The notes below the pieces were generated by a model. It ran no database searches. It was not told the DNA's origin and worked only from the letters and a program-made list of their open reading frames with translations. From Planctomycetota bacterium (GTDB taxonomy: Bacteria; Planctomycetota; OFTM77), in contig JAJDCO010000015.1 of NCBI GenBank assembly GCA_029260795.1, positions 62,001 to 126,000 of the forward strand: a stretch of 64,000 bases of DNA, written 5' to 3'. Shown here piece after piece: positions 47,019 to 56,415 of the stretch (position 1 is the first letter of the stretch; the number at the start of each line of letters is the position of its first letter). The translations under genes were made by a program, and so were the position numbers.

Positions 47019-48364
47019 GCCTGCAGCGCCAGCTCTCGGGTCCGCTCCGCCAAGGCCCGAAAGGAGGATGGATCGTATCCCGCCACCGCACTGTGCAACG
47101 TGTCTCCCAGCGGACCGACCCAGCGCTCGGGCAGCCGCTTCGCTCCCAGCATCGCTCCCACCAGAGCTCCCGCAGTGGCACCGTTACAGTCGGTGTCCCA
47201 GCCTCCGCGCACCGCGAGCGTGATGGTCCGACCGTAGTCCCCGGCACCGTAGAGAAGCGCCAAGACGACCAGACCGGCATTGGGCAACGTGTGGACCCAG
47301 TTGTAGTGTCCGACCTCCTCTCGCAGGCGCTGAGCGGCCTCGCCCCAGCCGAGGCCATGGCGATGCCAGGTCCGGCAGCGTTGGACGAGCTTGGCAAATC
47401 GGGACTGCGTGGGGACGCAGTCGAGCCCCGTCGTCAGCACGCCATCGAGATCGTCCTCGACCAGAGCGGCCGCGCTGGCGGCAGCCACGAACATCTCACC
47501 GTAGACGCCGTTGCGGACGTGGGAGAGGCGCGCGTCGCGATAGGCGAGCTCGGCGGCTCGGGCCGGTCGGCCCGGCGAGACCCAACCGTAGACGTCGCCT
47601 CGAATCTGCGCCCCGATCCATTCACGGAAGGGGTTCCAAAAGGTCGCGCTGTCGGGGCCGGACCGGCCTTGACTCAGATTGCGATAGGCGGCTCGCTCGG
47701 CAGTGTAGGTGAGGTGATAAGGCAGAAGCTCGAGCCAGCTGCGACCGACGTCGTCGGTCGTGAATCCGAGTCCTCGCCGCTCCATGAGGTCGAGACCGAG
47801 GATGGGATAGTCGAGGTCGTCGTCACGCGGCATGCCCTCGATGGCACCCCGCAAGCAGGGGCCAGGCTCGAGGATCTCGGGGTAGCGCAGGCGCTCTGGG
47901 GTGTCTTCCGGCAAGGGCGGAAAGTAGTCGACGAGGTCCGGCTCGCCGATGTGCTCCAGCAGCTCGCCAATGTGCTCGTGGCTCCACCCTTCGACGGGCT
48001 TGCCGAGCAGGCAGCCGGCGGCACGGCCTAGCCACGCACCCAAGAGGCGATCGGGGTCGACCTCGACGGGACAGGCCTCCGGGGCGCTGATACGAGACGA
48101 CGCTCGGAGGTCACTCCACTCGGTGGGCTCCGCCGCCGTGAGGATCCCGTCAGCCGGAAGCTCCTGGAGCTTTTGACGCAGCTCGACGGCCGCATGCCAA
48201 CGCTCTTCGCTCGGAGCCATCGCGACGACCGCGCTCAATTCGCCTTCGAGGGAAGAAACGTCGGCGCCCTCTTCGCGTCGCTGAGCGAGCTCCGCTTCCA
48301 GGATCTCCTTCAGCTCAGCGTCTTCGAAAGGTTGACCGGAATCCATGGCGCGCTCCCGCTTCAT
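47015..48364 (-). CDS. ADP-ribosylglycohydrolase-fold protein
   Basis: This 449-residue protein has the ADP-ribosylglycohydrolase (pfam03747) fold. Metal-binding segments are GAWLGRAAGCLLGKPVEGW (residues about 109-127), the acidic DDDLDYPILGL (about 181-191) and the terminal RGGWDTDCNGATAGALVGAM (about 385-404). An N-terminal helical extension of about 100 residues precedes the fold. Homologues cleave ADP-ribosyl bonds, but those in sugar operons may act on other ribosyl- or glycosyl-type bonds. Its neighbours here are oxidoreductases and a glycosidase-like protein, which favours a sugar role. Overlaps the downstream gene by 4 bp. Confidence 0.85.
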   Translation of the reverse strand: MKRERAMDSGQPFEDAELKEILEAELAQRREEGADVSSLEGELSAVVAMAPSEERWHAAVELRQKLQELPADGILTAAEPTEWSDLRASSRISAPEACPVEVDPDRLLGAWLGRAAGCLLGKPVEGWSHEHIGELLEHIGEPDLVDYFPPLPEDTPERLRYPEILEPGPCLRGAIEGMPRDDDLDYPILGLDLMERRGLGFTTDDVGRSWLELLPYHLTYTAERAAYRNLSQGRSGPDSATFWNPFREWIGAQIRGDVYGWVSPGRPARAAELAYRDARLSHVRNGVYGEMFVAAASAAALVEDDLDGVLTTGLDCVPTQSRFAKLVQRCRTWHRHGLGWGEAAQRLREEVGHYNWVHTLPNAGLVVLALLYGAGDYGRTITLAVRGGWDTDCNGATAGALVGAMLGAKRLPERWVGPLGDTLHSAVAGYDPSSFRALAERTRELALQA

Positions 48365-48366
48365 GC

Positions 48367-49425
48367 TCAGTAGTCGGCCGGGCAGACCACCTGACCTCGC
48401 CGTGCCGAATCGTAGGCCGCCTCGACGAGCTGGAGAGTCTTGAGGTGATCTTCACCCGAGACCTGAGGCGACCGCCCTTGCTCGATGGCACAGAGGAGGT
48501 CTCCCATCGCGCCGATGAAACCGTCAGGGTACCACTGCCCTTCGCACGGGGGCCGAAATACCGTGTGCGGATCGGAAGACAGGCGCACGGTAATCGGGTC
48601 GGAGTGCGCGACATCCCCTTCGACCAACCCCTCGGTGCCTTCGATCCCGAAGTACTGGTGGACGTCGCGTCCGGGAAGGGAGGCATTGTTGTCGAGCACG
48701 ATGGCGTGTTGACCGTCGGGGAAGTCCATGGCGATCGACGAAACGACATCGCCTTTCATGTTCTGCCCCGGCCGTTTCGGGAGCGAAGCAAAGAGCCGCA
48801 CGGGCTCCATTCCCATCCAGTACCGCACGAGATCGAGATGGTGGATCGTCCAGAACAGGATTTGGAAGCGCTCTTCGCGGCCATACCAGGCGTCCTTCGC
48901 CCACGACTGTGAGTCGGCGAAGTTGCGCATCTCCCAACGGACCAGGTAGACGTCGCCCAGGTGGCCGTTCTCGATCAGGGAGCGGGCCGCTCGAAAGCGA
49001 GGCGCCCAACGAGCGTTCTGATTAATGGCGAGCACGATGCCACCCTCGCGAGCCATGTCCACGATCCGGCGCGCGGTCGGGAGGTCGTGGGCCAGCGGCT
49101 TTTGGATGAGCAGATGCTTTCCAGCCGCAACGGCTGCCTCGACGACTTCGAGTCGTCCCGAGTCGGGAATCGCGATATCCACGACGTCGACGTCGTCACG
49201 CTCGACGAGAGCCCGCACATCCGACTCGACGTGTTCGATGCCGAACTGATCCGCCACCGCCCGTGCAGCCTTGGGCAGCACGTCGCAGATCGCGGAGACC
49301 GTGAAGCCGGCCTTCTTGTAGGCCGGAAGATGGGCATCGCGAACGATGCCGCCTGCACCGACGACACCAATGCGGAGCGCGGTCTGCGGCCGAGGCGGTT
49401 GCGAGGCGATCTCGGGCAGGGGCAT
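48367..49425 (-). CDS. Gfo/Idh/MocA-family oxidoreductase
   Basis: This 352-residue NAD(P)-dependent dehydrogenase has a Rossmann GVVGAGGIVRDAHLPAYKKA near the N terminus (about residues 20-39). At the usual EKP catalytic site it reads HLLIQKPLAHDLP (about 104-116), with Gln replacing Glu. AINQNARWAPRFRAARSLI and FWTIHHLDLVRYWMG (candidate catalytic His region, about 195-209) follow. It oxidises or reduces a sugar or cyclitol; the substrate is unknown. It lies 4 bp after the second such enzyme and 2 bp before the ADP-ribosylglycohydrolase gene, so the operon is tight. Confidence 0.92.
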   Translation of the reverse strand: MPLPEIASQPPRPQTALRIGVVGAGGIVRDAHLPAYKKAGFTVSAICDVLPKAARAVADQFGIEHVESDVRALVERDDVDVVDIAIPDSGRLEVVEAAVAAGKHLLIQKPLAHDLPTARRIVDMAREGGIVLAINQNARWAPRFRAARSLIENGHLGDVYLVRWEMRNFADSQSWAKDAWYGREERFQILFWTIHHLDLVRYWMGMEPVRLFASLPKRPGQNMKGDVVSSIAMDFPDGQHAIVLDNNASLPGRDVHQYFGIEGTEGLVEGDVAHSDPITVRLSSDPHTVFRPPCEGQWYPDGFIGAMGDLLCAIEQGRSPQVSGEDHLKTLQLVEAAYDSARRGQVVCPADY

Positions 49426-49429
49426 GCGC

Positions 49430-50440
49430 TCAGCTCTCCTCGTTCTGTCGGTACATCTCTTCCATGATCTCGACCACCGTCAGAGCCTCGTCGATCGTGG
49501 CTCCGCGGGGAGGCCGTCCCGTGAGCACACAGTCCGTGATATCGCGAAGCTCACGCGCGTAGTTCTCTTCACCCTCGAATGCCGGGTGGGACTGTCCCGA
49601 GAACCCGGCTGGAAGCTCGCCGACGGCTTGTCGGCGGAACAGTCGTGTGAAAGGCGGGTGCAGGCCGATCTCGAGCGTACCGTCGATGCCGTAGAGCTCG
49701 ATGCGCCAGCTCTCGATCCAGTCGTTCGCCTCCCACCCGCAGCAATCGCCCGCCGCCAACACCTCGCCGAACTCGAGTAAGAAGGCGGCGGAGTCCTCGA
49801 AGGGATGCTCGGGCAACCCTTCGAGCTTGCGAATGCGCGATCGATGTGCCGTCGGCTTGCCCAGCATGAGGATGAGCAGATCCAACATGTGGCAGAAGTC
49901 GAGGTAGACCAGGCCACCGCGATCTTCGGCGTCGCAGAACCAAGGATCGGTGAGCCAAGGCGCCATCACCGCCGCGTGAAAGCGCACGGTCGTGAGACGG
50001 CCCAGGCGTCGATCGGCCAGGAGTCGCAACGCCGGCTCGACCGAAGGTGCATATCGCAGGTGATAACCGACTTGGCAGAAGACGCCGGACTTCGCGACCG
50101 CCGCCTGGACGGTGCGGAGGGTCGCCAGGTTGTGGGCACCCGGCTTCTCGATGAGCATCGGTACTCCGCGCTCGGCCGCCTCGAGAGCCATCTCGGCATT
50201 GAACCGGTTGGTGCCCTCGATGATCACGAGCTCGGGTCGCAGCTGGTCGAAGAACCGCTCGGTCGTGTCGAGCACGGGAACGCCCTGCGCGCTCGCGAAC
50301 GACTCGCGATGGGCCGCCTCCGGCTCGAAGGCTCCGATGAGATCGAGCTCGGGGATGCGGGTGAGCACGTTGGCTCGGCCGCCCGCATGCGGATGGCTGA
50401 CACCCAAGAATCCGAGGCGAATGGACTTTTCGGCACTCAC
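49430..50440 (-). CDS. Gfo/Idh/MocA-family oxidoreductase (second copy)
   Basis: This 336-residue oxidoreductase starts with GTG at 50440, with GGGAG eight bases upstream; the open frame runs to 50713 without support. The Rossmann fingerprint is altered (IRLGFLGVSHPHAGGRANVL, residues about 7-26). The EKP motif is intact in PMLIEKPGAHNLA (about 95-107). LDFCHMLDLLILMLGKP (about 176-192) carries a likely catalytic His. The first gene of the sugar operon. The replaced nucleotide-binding glycines and SHPHAGGRA are typical of a divergent Gfo/Idh/MocA branch whose substrates are unknown. Confidence 0.9.
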   Translation of the reverse strand: MSAEKSIRLGFLGVSHPHAGGRANVLTRIPELDLIGAFEPEAAHRESFASAQGVPVLDTTERFFDQLRPELVIIEGTNRFNAEMALEAAERGVPMLIEKPGAHNLATLRTVQAAVAKSGVFCQVGYHLRYAPSVEPALRLLADRRLGRLTTVRFHAAVMAPWLTDPWFCDAEDRGGLVYLDFCHMLDLLILMLGKPTAHRSRIRKLEGLPEHPFEDSAAFLLEFGEVLAAGDCCGWEANDWIESWRIELYGIDGTLEIGLHPPFTRLFRRQAVGELPAGFSGQSHPAFEGEENYARELRDITDCVLTGRPPRGATIDEALTVVEIMEEMYRQNEES

Positions 50441-50502
50441 GTGCCATCTCCCGATCGGTAGTCTTTCATGGCGAGCTCGCGCGGAAGCTACCAGGAGCGG
50501 GG

Positions 50503-50555
50503 CGAACATTGAACTTTGAAGTTGGAACTCCGAGCAGGCGCTTCGAGCGTCGAAT
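50503..50555. repeat. Degenerate intergenic repeat, AACGTT-related
   Basis: Read on the minus strand, GCTCGGAGTTCCAACTTCAA followed by AGTTCAATGTTC resembles the segment GCTCGACGTTCCGCCTTCAA then CGTT at 58702-58725. This supports a shared repeat of at least 24 nt between the two intergenic loci. It lies between divergent genes (50440 minus, 50567 plus). Confidence 0.55.
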
Positions 50556-50566
50556 GGGGGATTGAA

Positions 50567-51265
50567 ATGAGCCAGCGCATCGTCATCTCCGGGACCAGTC
50601 GCGGACTCGGCCTCGAGTTCACTCGCCGATACCTCGAGCGCGGCGAGACGGTTTTCGCTCTCGCGCGGAATCCGAACGACTCCGAGGGCCTGCAGGCTCT
50701 GGCTAAGCAGCACCGCGAGCGCCTGACGCTCATCGCCTGTGATGTCACCGACGACGATGCCGTCGCGCAGGCGGCATCTCAGATCCAGAAGGCCGTGCCG
50801 GCGATCGACCTCCTCCTCAACAACGCGGGCGTCGGTAGCGGAGCGTCACGCTCTTTCTTGGAGGCCGACCTCGACGACGTCATCGGTGTGCTCCAGGTGA
50901 ACCTCTTCGGTCCCTGGCGGCTCAGCCGGGCGCTGGTCGGGACGGTCCAGGCTGGCGAGAGCCCACGCATCGTCCAGATCTCATCTCTGATGGGCTCGAT
51001 GACGGACAACGGCAGCGGTGGCTCGTGGTCCTACCGCATCAGCAAGACGGCGTTGAACATGTTCAACCGCAACCTGGGACACGAGCTCGAAGGCGTCACC
51101 GTCGCAGCCCTGCACCCGGGCTGGGTGCAGACCGACATGGGTGGCTCGTCGGCTCCGCTCACGATCGAGGAATCCGTGGCCGCCATGGTCGAGACGATCG
51201 ACGGCCTCTCGGCTGAGCACACCGGACGCTTCTTTGATCGACACGGCGAGGCGTTGCCCTACTGA
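50567..51265 (+). CDS. Short-chain dehydrogenase/reductase
   Basis: This 232-residue classical SDR has the cofactor motif ISGTSRGLGLEFTRR (residues about 6-20), the structural NNAG (LLLNNAGVGSG, about 83-93), the active-site Ser in QISSLMGS and Tyr/Lys in SYRISKTALNMF (about 155-166). The ATG at 50567 has a GGGGGA ribosome-binding site. The best family resemblance is to C-factor/sniffer-like SDRs, but the substrate is unknown. It is transcribed away from the sugar operon. Confidence 0.92.
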   Translation: MSQRIVISGTSRGLGLEFTRRYLERGETVFALARNPNDSEGLQALAKQHRERLTLIACDVTDDDAVAQAASQIQKAVPAIDLLLNNAGVGSGASRSFLEADLDDVIGVLQVNLFGPWRLSRALVGTVQAGESPRIVQISSLMGSMTDNGSGGSWSYRISKTALNMFNRNLGHELEGVTVAALHPGWVQTDMGGSSAPLTIEESVAAMVETIDGLSAEHTGRFFDRHGEALPY

Positions 51266-51359
51266 TCGAGGTTTGCGGTCTTCCACACCGCGATCGCGGC
51301 GCTGGCCGCAGTCGGTTAGCATCGCGACGGCCCCAGGTCCTGATCGCGGAGACGACCCC

Positions 51360-52007
51360 ATGAGCGACGCCCCCATCTTCGAGCTGATCGGCTCGGGTGA
51401 TCTCGAAGCCCTCGAGAAGCTTCTCGCCGAGCACCCCGAGCAGGCGCGGATGAAGAGCGAGCGTGACATGTCGCCGCTGATGTTGGCGCTCTATCATCGG
51501 CAGCCGTCCATGGCGATGCGCATTGCTCAAGCGGCTGGCGAGCTCGATCTCTTCGAAGCAACGGCGCTGGGCCGAGCCGAGCGGGTCGCCGAGGTCCTCG
51601 ACGCAGATCCTGGTCAGGTCGAGTCGGTCGCGCCCGATGGGTTTCGCGCGCTGCACATCGCGGCTTTCTTTGGACACACCGAGCTGGTCGAGAAGCTTCT
51701 GAAGCGCGGCGCTCGAGCCGACGTCGTGGCCGCGAACGGCTCGGATCTGCGGCCCCTCCACAGCGCCGCCGCCTGCGGCGACGTCGCGAGCGCTCGCCTT
51801 CTTCTCGAGCACGGCGCTCCCGCGGACGCACAACAGGCAGGTGGCTGGACCGCCCTCCACTCCGCCGCCAAGCACGGCAACCTCGAGCTCGCGAAGCTGC
51901 TCCTCGAGCACGGCTCCGATCCGGAGAAGCCCGCTGCCGATGGTACGACGGCCATCGCGTTCGCAGAAGCCAACACGGAGATGTTGGAGCTGTTGGGAAA
52001 GGGCTGA
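51360..52007 (+). CDS. Ankyrin-repeat protein
   Basis: This 215-residue protein starts at the ATG at 51360. It is built of about four to five ankyrin units, the clearest being PDGFRALHIAAFFGHTELVE, DLRPLHSAAACGDVASARLL and GGWTALHSAAKHGNLELAKL (residues about 95-190). No signal peptide is seen, so it is likely cytoplasmic. Ankyrin repeats mediate protein contacts; the partner is unknown. A strong hairpin follows its stop. Confidence 0.88.
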   Translation: MSDAPIFELIGSGDLEALEKLLAEHPEQARMKSERDMSPLMLALYHRQPSMAMRIAQAAGELDLFEATALGRAERVAEVLDADPGQVESVAPDGFRALHIAAFFGHTELVEKLLKRGARADVVAANGSDLRPLHSAAACGDVASARLLLEHGAPADAQQAGGWTALHSAAKHGNLELAKLLLEHGSDPEKPAADGTTAIAFAEANTEMLELLGKG

Positions 52008-52030
52008 GAGGAGCCACGGGACTGCTCCGA

Positions 52031-52059
52031 GCGCGGGGGCAGGAGGGTCCCCCCCGCGC
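52031..52059 (+). terminator. Probable terminator after ankyrin gene
   Basis: A perfect 9-bp stem (GCGCGGGGG with CCCCCGCGC, 11-nt loop) lies 24 bp after the ankyrin stop. There is no T-run. The remaining gap to 52269 shows nothing else. Confidence 0.5.
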
Positions 52060-52269
52060 AGGCGTCCGCTCCGCTGCCACGGCACGATCGTCGGTTCGAG
52101 GAACGTCGACCGTCAGCTCCGCGAACGCACTCCACTGGATCGGGGCACCTCGACGGCAGTCCCCGGATCTGGCAAGGCCGCCGCGAATCCGTTCTACTTG
52201 TGGCCCGCGCCGGATCGTCCGGCGTCCTGCCGCTCCTGCCCTCGCCTCGCTCCGGCGAAAGGACCTTCA

Positions 52270-53793
52270 ATGAAGCTGTCCGTTTGTCTCCTGACCCTCT
52301 CGGCTTGGCTCTTTCTCCCCTTCACCGCGCTCGCGCAGCCATCGCTCTCCGAGCAGCTCGCCGCCGCCTTCGAGACGACGCCGGACGACACGGTCGCGCT
52401 GACCGAGCACACGCTTTCACTGCCCGATGAAGACCCGATCGAGTACTACGTCACGACGGGCTACAAGCAGCTCTCGAAAGAGAGCGGGGACGCGCGCGCC
52501 AAGATCTTCCACATGGCGTACATCAAGAAGGACGAGACGCCGGCGGCCCGACCGATCACGTTCGCCTTCAACGGAGGCCCGGGCTCGTCGTCGGTGTGGC
52601 TGCATTTGGGAGCTCTCGGTCCACGGCGAGTGGAGATGGGCGAGGACGGCGAGCAGCCGCCCCCACCCTATCGCGTAATCGACAACGTCGGCTCGTGGCT
52701 GAGCTTCACCGACCTGGTCTTCATCGACCCCGTGAGCACCGGCTTCAGCCGCGCGGCCAACGAGGAGAACGCGGGCGAGTTCCACGGACTTCGGGGTGAC
52801 ATCGAGTCGGTTGGCGAGTTCATTCGCCTCTACCTCACCCAACACTCGCGCTGGGAGTCGCCGAAGTTCCTTTGCGGCGAGAGCTACGGCACAACGCGCT
52901 CCGCTGGCCTCTCTAAGCACCTGCTCGACGACGGGATCGCCCTCAACGGAATCGTGCTCGTCTCGTCGATCCTGCAGTTCCAGACGGTCTACTTCGATGC
53001 CGGGAATGAACTCCCGTACGCACTCTATCTGCCGACCTACGCCGCCACCGCCTGGTACCACCGTCGCCTCGCGCCCGAGCTGCAACGCGACCTGCGCTCG
53101 ACCCTCGACGAGGTCGAAGCCTTCGCGCAGAACGAGTACACGGTCGCTTTGATGAAAGGAGATGCGCTCCCCAAAGGAGAGCGTCAGCGCATCGTGAAGC
53201 AGCTGGCGCGCTACACGGGCCTCGACGAACGCTACCTCGAAGAGACGAACCTCCGGATCCGGATCCAGCGCTTCTGCAAGGAGCTGCTGCGCGACCGCGA
53301 CCGCACGGTCGGCCGACTCGACAGCCGCTATCAAGGCATGGATCGGGACCAGGCCGGCGAGAATCCGAGCTACGATCCGAGCATGTCGGCGATCCGTGGC
53401 CCCTACACGGGTGCGTTCAATGCCTATGTGCGCAACGAGCTCGGCTACAAGAGCGACCTCCCCTACGAGATCCTCTCCGGTCGCGTGCATCCCTGGAAGT
53501 TCGGCAGCGAGTCCGAGATGGGATACGTCGAGGTCGGCCAGGATCTGTCGGCAGCGATGAGCCAGAACCCCTCGCTCAAGGTGTTGGTGGCCTGCGGATA
53601 CTACGATCTCGCCACTCCGTACTTCGCCTCCGAGTACACGATGAATCACCTCGGCCTCGATCCATCCCTGCGCCCGAACATTCGTTTCACGTACTACGAA
53701 TCGGGACACATGATGTACGTGCGTGTCCCGGACCTGATCCAGCTCCGCCGCGACGCCGAGTCCTTCTATCGCACGACGCTCGACTCGCTCTGA
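52270..53793 (+). CDS. Serine carboxypeptidase-like S10 family peptidase
   Basis: This 507-residue exported protein has a signal peptide (LTLSAWLFLPFTALA, cleaved near QPS). S10 motifs are FAFNGGPGSSSVWLH (oxyanion region, residues about 98-112), the nucleophile Ser in CGESYGTTRS (about 202-211), the Asp in GYYDLATPYF (about 443-452) and the His in ESGHMMYVR (about 477-485). AAGGA lies upstream of the ATG. S10 carboxypeptidases remove C-terminal residues from peptides. It heads a trio with an M1 and an S9 peptidase on the same strand. Confidence 0.9.
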   Translation: MKLSVCLLTLSAWLFLPFTALAQPSLSEQLAAAFETTPDDTVALTEHTLSLPDEDPIEYYVTTGYKQLSKESGDARAKIFHMAYIKKDETPAARPITFAFNGGPGSSSVWLHLGALGPRRVEMGEDGEQPPPPYRVIDNVGSWLSFTDLVFIDPVSTGFSRAANEENAGEFHGLRGDIESVGEFIRLYLTQHSRWESPKFLCGESYGTTRSAGLSKHLLDDGIALNGIVLVSSILQFQTVYFDAGNELPYALYLPTYAATAWYHRRLAPELQRDLRSTLDEVEAFAQNEYTVALMKGDALPKGERQRIVKQLARYTGLDERYLEETNLRIRIQRFCKELLRDRDRTVGRLDSRYQGMDRDQAGENPSYDPSMSAIRGPYTGAFNAYVRNELGYKSDLPYEILSGRVHPWKFGSESEMGYVEVGQDLSAAMSQNPSLKVLVACGYYDLATPYFASEYTMNHLGLDPSLRPNIRFTYYESGHMMYVRVPDLIQLRRDAESFYRTTLDSL

Positions 53794-53837
53794 TCCCCAA
53801 CGACCACCCCGTCATCTGCTGAACGAAACGAGAAACC

Positions 53838-56378
53838 ATGCCCTGCTTCGATCGTGAGCGCGATGGCGGTCCGGACGGATTCACGTCCTCGACCACCGAG
53901 CCTCAGTACGCACCCGACGTGCCTCTGCGGCCGACTCATATGGACATCGCGCTCGACGTCGACCTCACCCAAAGGCGAGCCGAGGCGCGTTTGCGACTTC
54001 AGGTGACCGCGTCGGCCAAGGCCCGCACGCTGCGTCTCGACGCGGTCGGTTTGGACATCCGGTCGGTTGCAGGAACGCCGGCACTCACGAGCCGATCGGA
54101 CGGTCGACACTTGACGATCACGTTCGAAGAAGCGCTCACGCCGGGCGCCCAAGCCGAGGTCGACATCCAGTACACCATCGATCGACCGATCACCGGCATG
54201 CAGTTCTCGACTCCCGACCCGTCCTATCCGAACCGGCCCCTCCTGGTCGCCACCGATCACGAGACCGAGCGAGCACGCTACTGGCTGCCGTGCATCGATC
54301 ATCCGACCGTGCGGTCGACCTTCGCCCTGCACCTGACAGTACCCGACGATCTGGTCGTCGTGGCCGGTGGCAGCTGCGAGAAGGAGGAGCCGGCGTCCTT
54401 GGGCCGCAAGACGAGCCATTGGCGCCTGGACTATCCGTGCCCGGCCTATCTCTTCTGCTTCGCGGCCGGTGAGCTCGTGACTTACGAAGACGAGAGTGTC
54501 GACGGCCTCTCGATCGCCTATCACGCACCGAAAGGCACCGACCCTCGCGACCTCGCCCGCTCTTTCGACCGCACGCCAGCGATGGTGCGCTGGCTTCAGG
54601 AACACCTGGGTGCCAAGCTTCCCTTTCCGAAGTACCACCAGATCGCGGTACCCGACATCGGCGGCGCGATGGAGAACATCTCGCTGGTGACCTGGGATGC
54701 GCAGTTCGTCCTCGACCAGACGCTCGCAAAAGAGTGGGCGCATCTCGACGACATCATCAATCTCCACGAGATGGCGCACAGCTACTTCGGTGACGCCATC
54801 GTCATCCGGCACTTCGACCACGCCTGGCTCAAGGAGTCGTGGGCGACCTACCTCGAGGTGGCATGGCTCGAGGACGTGCGCGGCCGCGAGGAGCGCGACT
54901 ACGAGCTCATCCTCGAGCGGCAGGGCTACTTCGCCGAAACGAAGGAGTACGTCCGCCCCATCGTGACGCGTCACTACGACTCGAGCTGGATGATGTTCGA
55001 CCGCCACTTGTATCCCGGCGGATCCTGGCGGCTGCACATGCTCCGCGGCCTTCTCGGCAACGAGGTGTTTTGGACCGCGGTGCGGGACTACGTCGCTCGC
55101 TATCAGGGCGAGGTCGTCGAGACGGATGACTTCCGCCGCGTGCTGGAGCAGCACTCGAGCCGCGATTTGGTCCGCTTCTTCGATCAGTGGATCTATGGCC
55201 GAGGCTATCCCAAGCTCAAGGGCACCTTCCAGTACGACGCCGAAGCCGGTCTCGTGACCCTCCGACTCGAGCAGACCCAGGTCGACGCGGATCGTCAGAT
55301 CGGGCTCTTCGACCTGGCCCTCGACATCGAGGTCGAGGACGAGCAGGGCATCCGACGAGGACGAGTCGCCTTCGAAGGCGCTCACGGCAGCCTGGCGATT
55401 CCCGTTCAGGGCGCTCCTCGGCAAGTTCGAATCGATCCCGAGCTCACGACGCTGTTCGAGCTCGAGCTGGATCCCGGCGAGGACATCCTGGAACGGACAC
55501 TGACCCAGGCACCCGACCTCGCCAACCGCCTCTGGGCCGGTCGCACGTTGATCCGGGCGGGAACCTCGTCTGCTTGGACCCGGCTCGCCCGTGCGCTCGC
55601 CACCGAGCCCTTCCATGGAGTGCGCGCCCAGCTCGCCAAGTCCCTCGCCGAATCGCGGCGCGGAGAGGCGGTCGACATCCTCGCAGAGGTCCTGCTCCGG
55701 GAGACGGAGCCACGAGCTCTCGAGCCGATCGCTGCGGCCTGCGGGGAGCTGCGAGACGAGCGCCTCGCCGAGGCCCTGCGGAGCTGGCTCGATCGGAAGG
55801 ACCTGCCGTATCGCGGTCACGCCCGCGCACTCGAGTCACTCGGCGCGCAACGCGATCTTCGAGATCTCCCCCGCCTGATCGCAGCCGCCGACGATCCGGG
55901 TTTTGGCGGTCTCGTGCGTTCCGGCGCCCTGGCTGGGCTCGGACACCATCGATCCCGTCAGGCCTTCGAGCAGCTTTCGACTCGCCTTGCCTATGGGGCC
56001 GAGCGTTGGGAGTGTCGCGTCGCGGCGATCGTGGGGTTCGCGCGTGCAGCCGAGTGGCAGCCAGAGGAGCTTCGAAAGCAGGCTCGAGAGGCCTTGGTCG
56101 ATCTTCTGCGGGATCCGACCGAGAAGGTCCGGCGGACGGCGATCGACGGGCTGGTTTTGCTCGGCGCGACCGAGGCGAAGGCCGCGGTCGAGGCCACCGA
56201 AAGCTCTTTCGCCGCTCAATGGGCACCCTGGGTTCGACGTCGAGTGCAAAAGCTCGCAACCAGCGGCGACGGCGCCGCGAGCGAGAAGCTCCGCTCGCAG
56301 ATCGAGAAGCTCGAGAAGCGCGTTGCCGATCTCGAGTCCCATCAACGAGACGAGGCCGCCGAGGAGGCTGCCCGCTAG
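53838..56378 (+). CDS. M1 family aminopeptidase with HEAT-like tail
   Basis: This 846-residue M1 metallopeptidase has GGAMENISL (substrate-binding GAMEN, residues about 276-284), the zinc motif HEMAHSYFGDAI (HExxH, about 310-314), and the third ligand Glu 18 residues on, in LKESWATYLE (about 333). The catalytic domain is followed by a beta domain (about 450-540), HEAT-like helices (about 590-800) and a short coiled coil (LEKRVADLESHQ, about 826-837). No signal peptide is seen, although both neighbours are exported, so it may be cytoplasmic. It removes N-terminal residues from peptides. It lies 44 bp after the S10 gene. Confidence 0.92.
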   Translation: MPCFDRERDGGPDGFTSSTTEPQYAPDVPLRPTHMDIALDVDLTQRRAEARLRLQVTASAKARTLRLDAVGLDIRSVAGTPALTSRSDGRHLTITFEEALTPGAQAEVDIQYTIDRPITGMQFSTPDPSYPNRPLLVATDHETERARYWLPCIDHPTVRSTFALHLTVPDDLVVVAGGSCEKEEPASLGRKTSHWRLDYPCPAYLFCFAAGELVTYEDESVDGLSIAYHAPKGTDPRDLARSFDRTPAMVRWLQEHLGAKLPFPKYHQIAVPDIGGAMENISLVTWDAQFVLDQTLAKEWAHLDDIINLHEMAHSYFGDAIVIRHFDHAWLKESWATYLEVAWLEDVRGREERDYELILERQGYFAETKEYVRPIVTRHYDSSWMMFDRHLYPGGSWRLHMLRGLLGNEVFWTAVRDYVARYQGEVVETDDFRRVLEQHSSRDLVRFFDQWIYGRGYPKLKGTFQYDAEAGLVTLRLEQTQVDADRQIGLFDLALDIEVEDEQGIRRGRVAFEGAHGSLAIPVQGAPRQVRIDPELTTLFELELDPGEDILERTLTQAPDLANRLWAGRTLIRAGTSSAWTRLARALATEPFHGVRAQLAKSLAESRRGEAVDILAEVLLRETEPRALEPIAAACGELRDERLAEALRSWLDRKDLPYRGHARALESLGAQRDLRDLPRLIAAADDPGFGGLVRSGALAGLGHHRSRQAFEQLSTRLAYGAERWECRVAAIVGFARAAEWQPEELRKQAREALVDLLRDPTEKVRRTAIDGLVLLGATEAKAAVEATESSFAAQWAPWVRRRVQKLATSGDGAASEKLRSQIEKLEKRVADLESHQRDEAAEEAAR

Positions 56379-56415
56379 CGCGTCCAGTTCGTTCCGTCCA
56401 GAAAGGCCTCGACTC

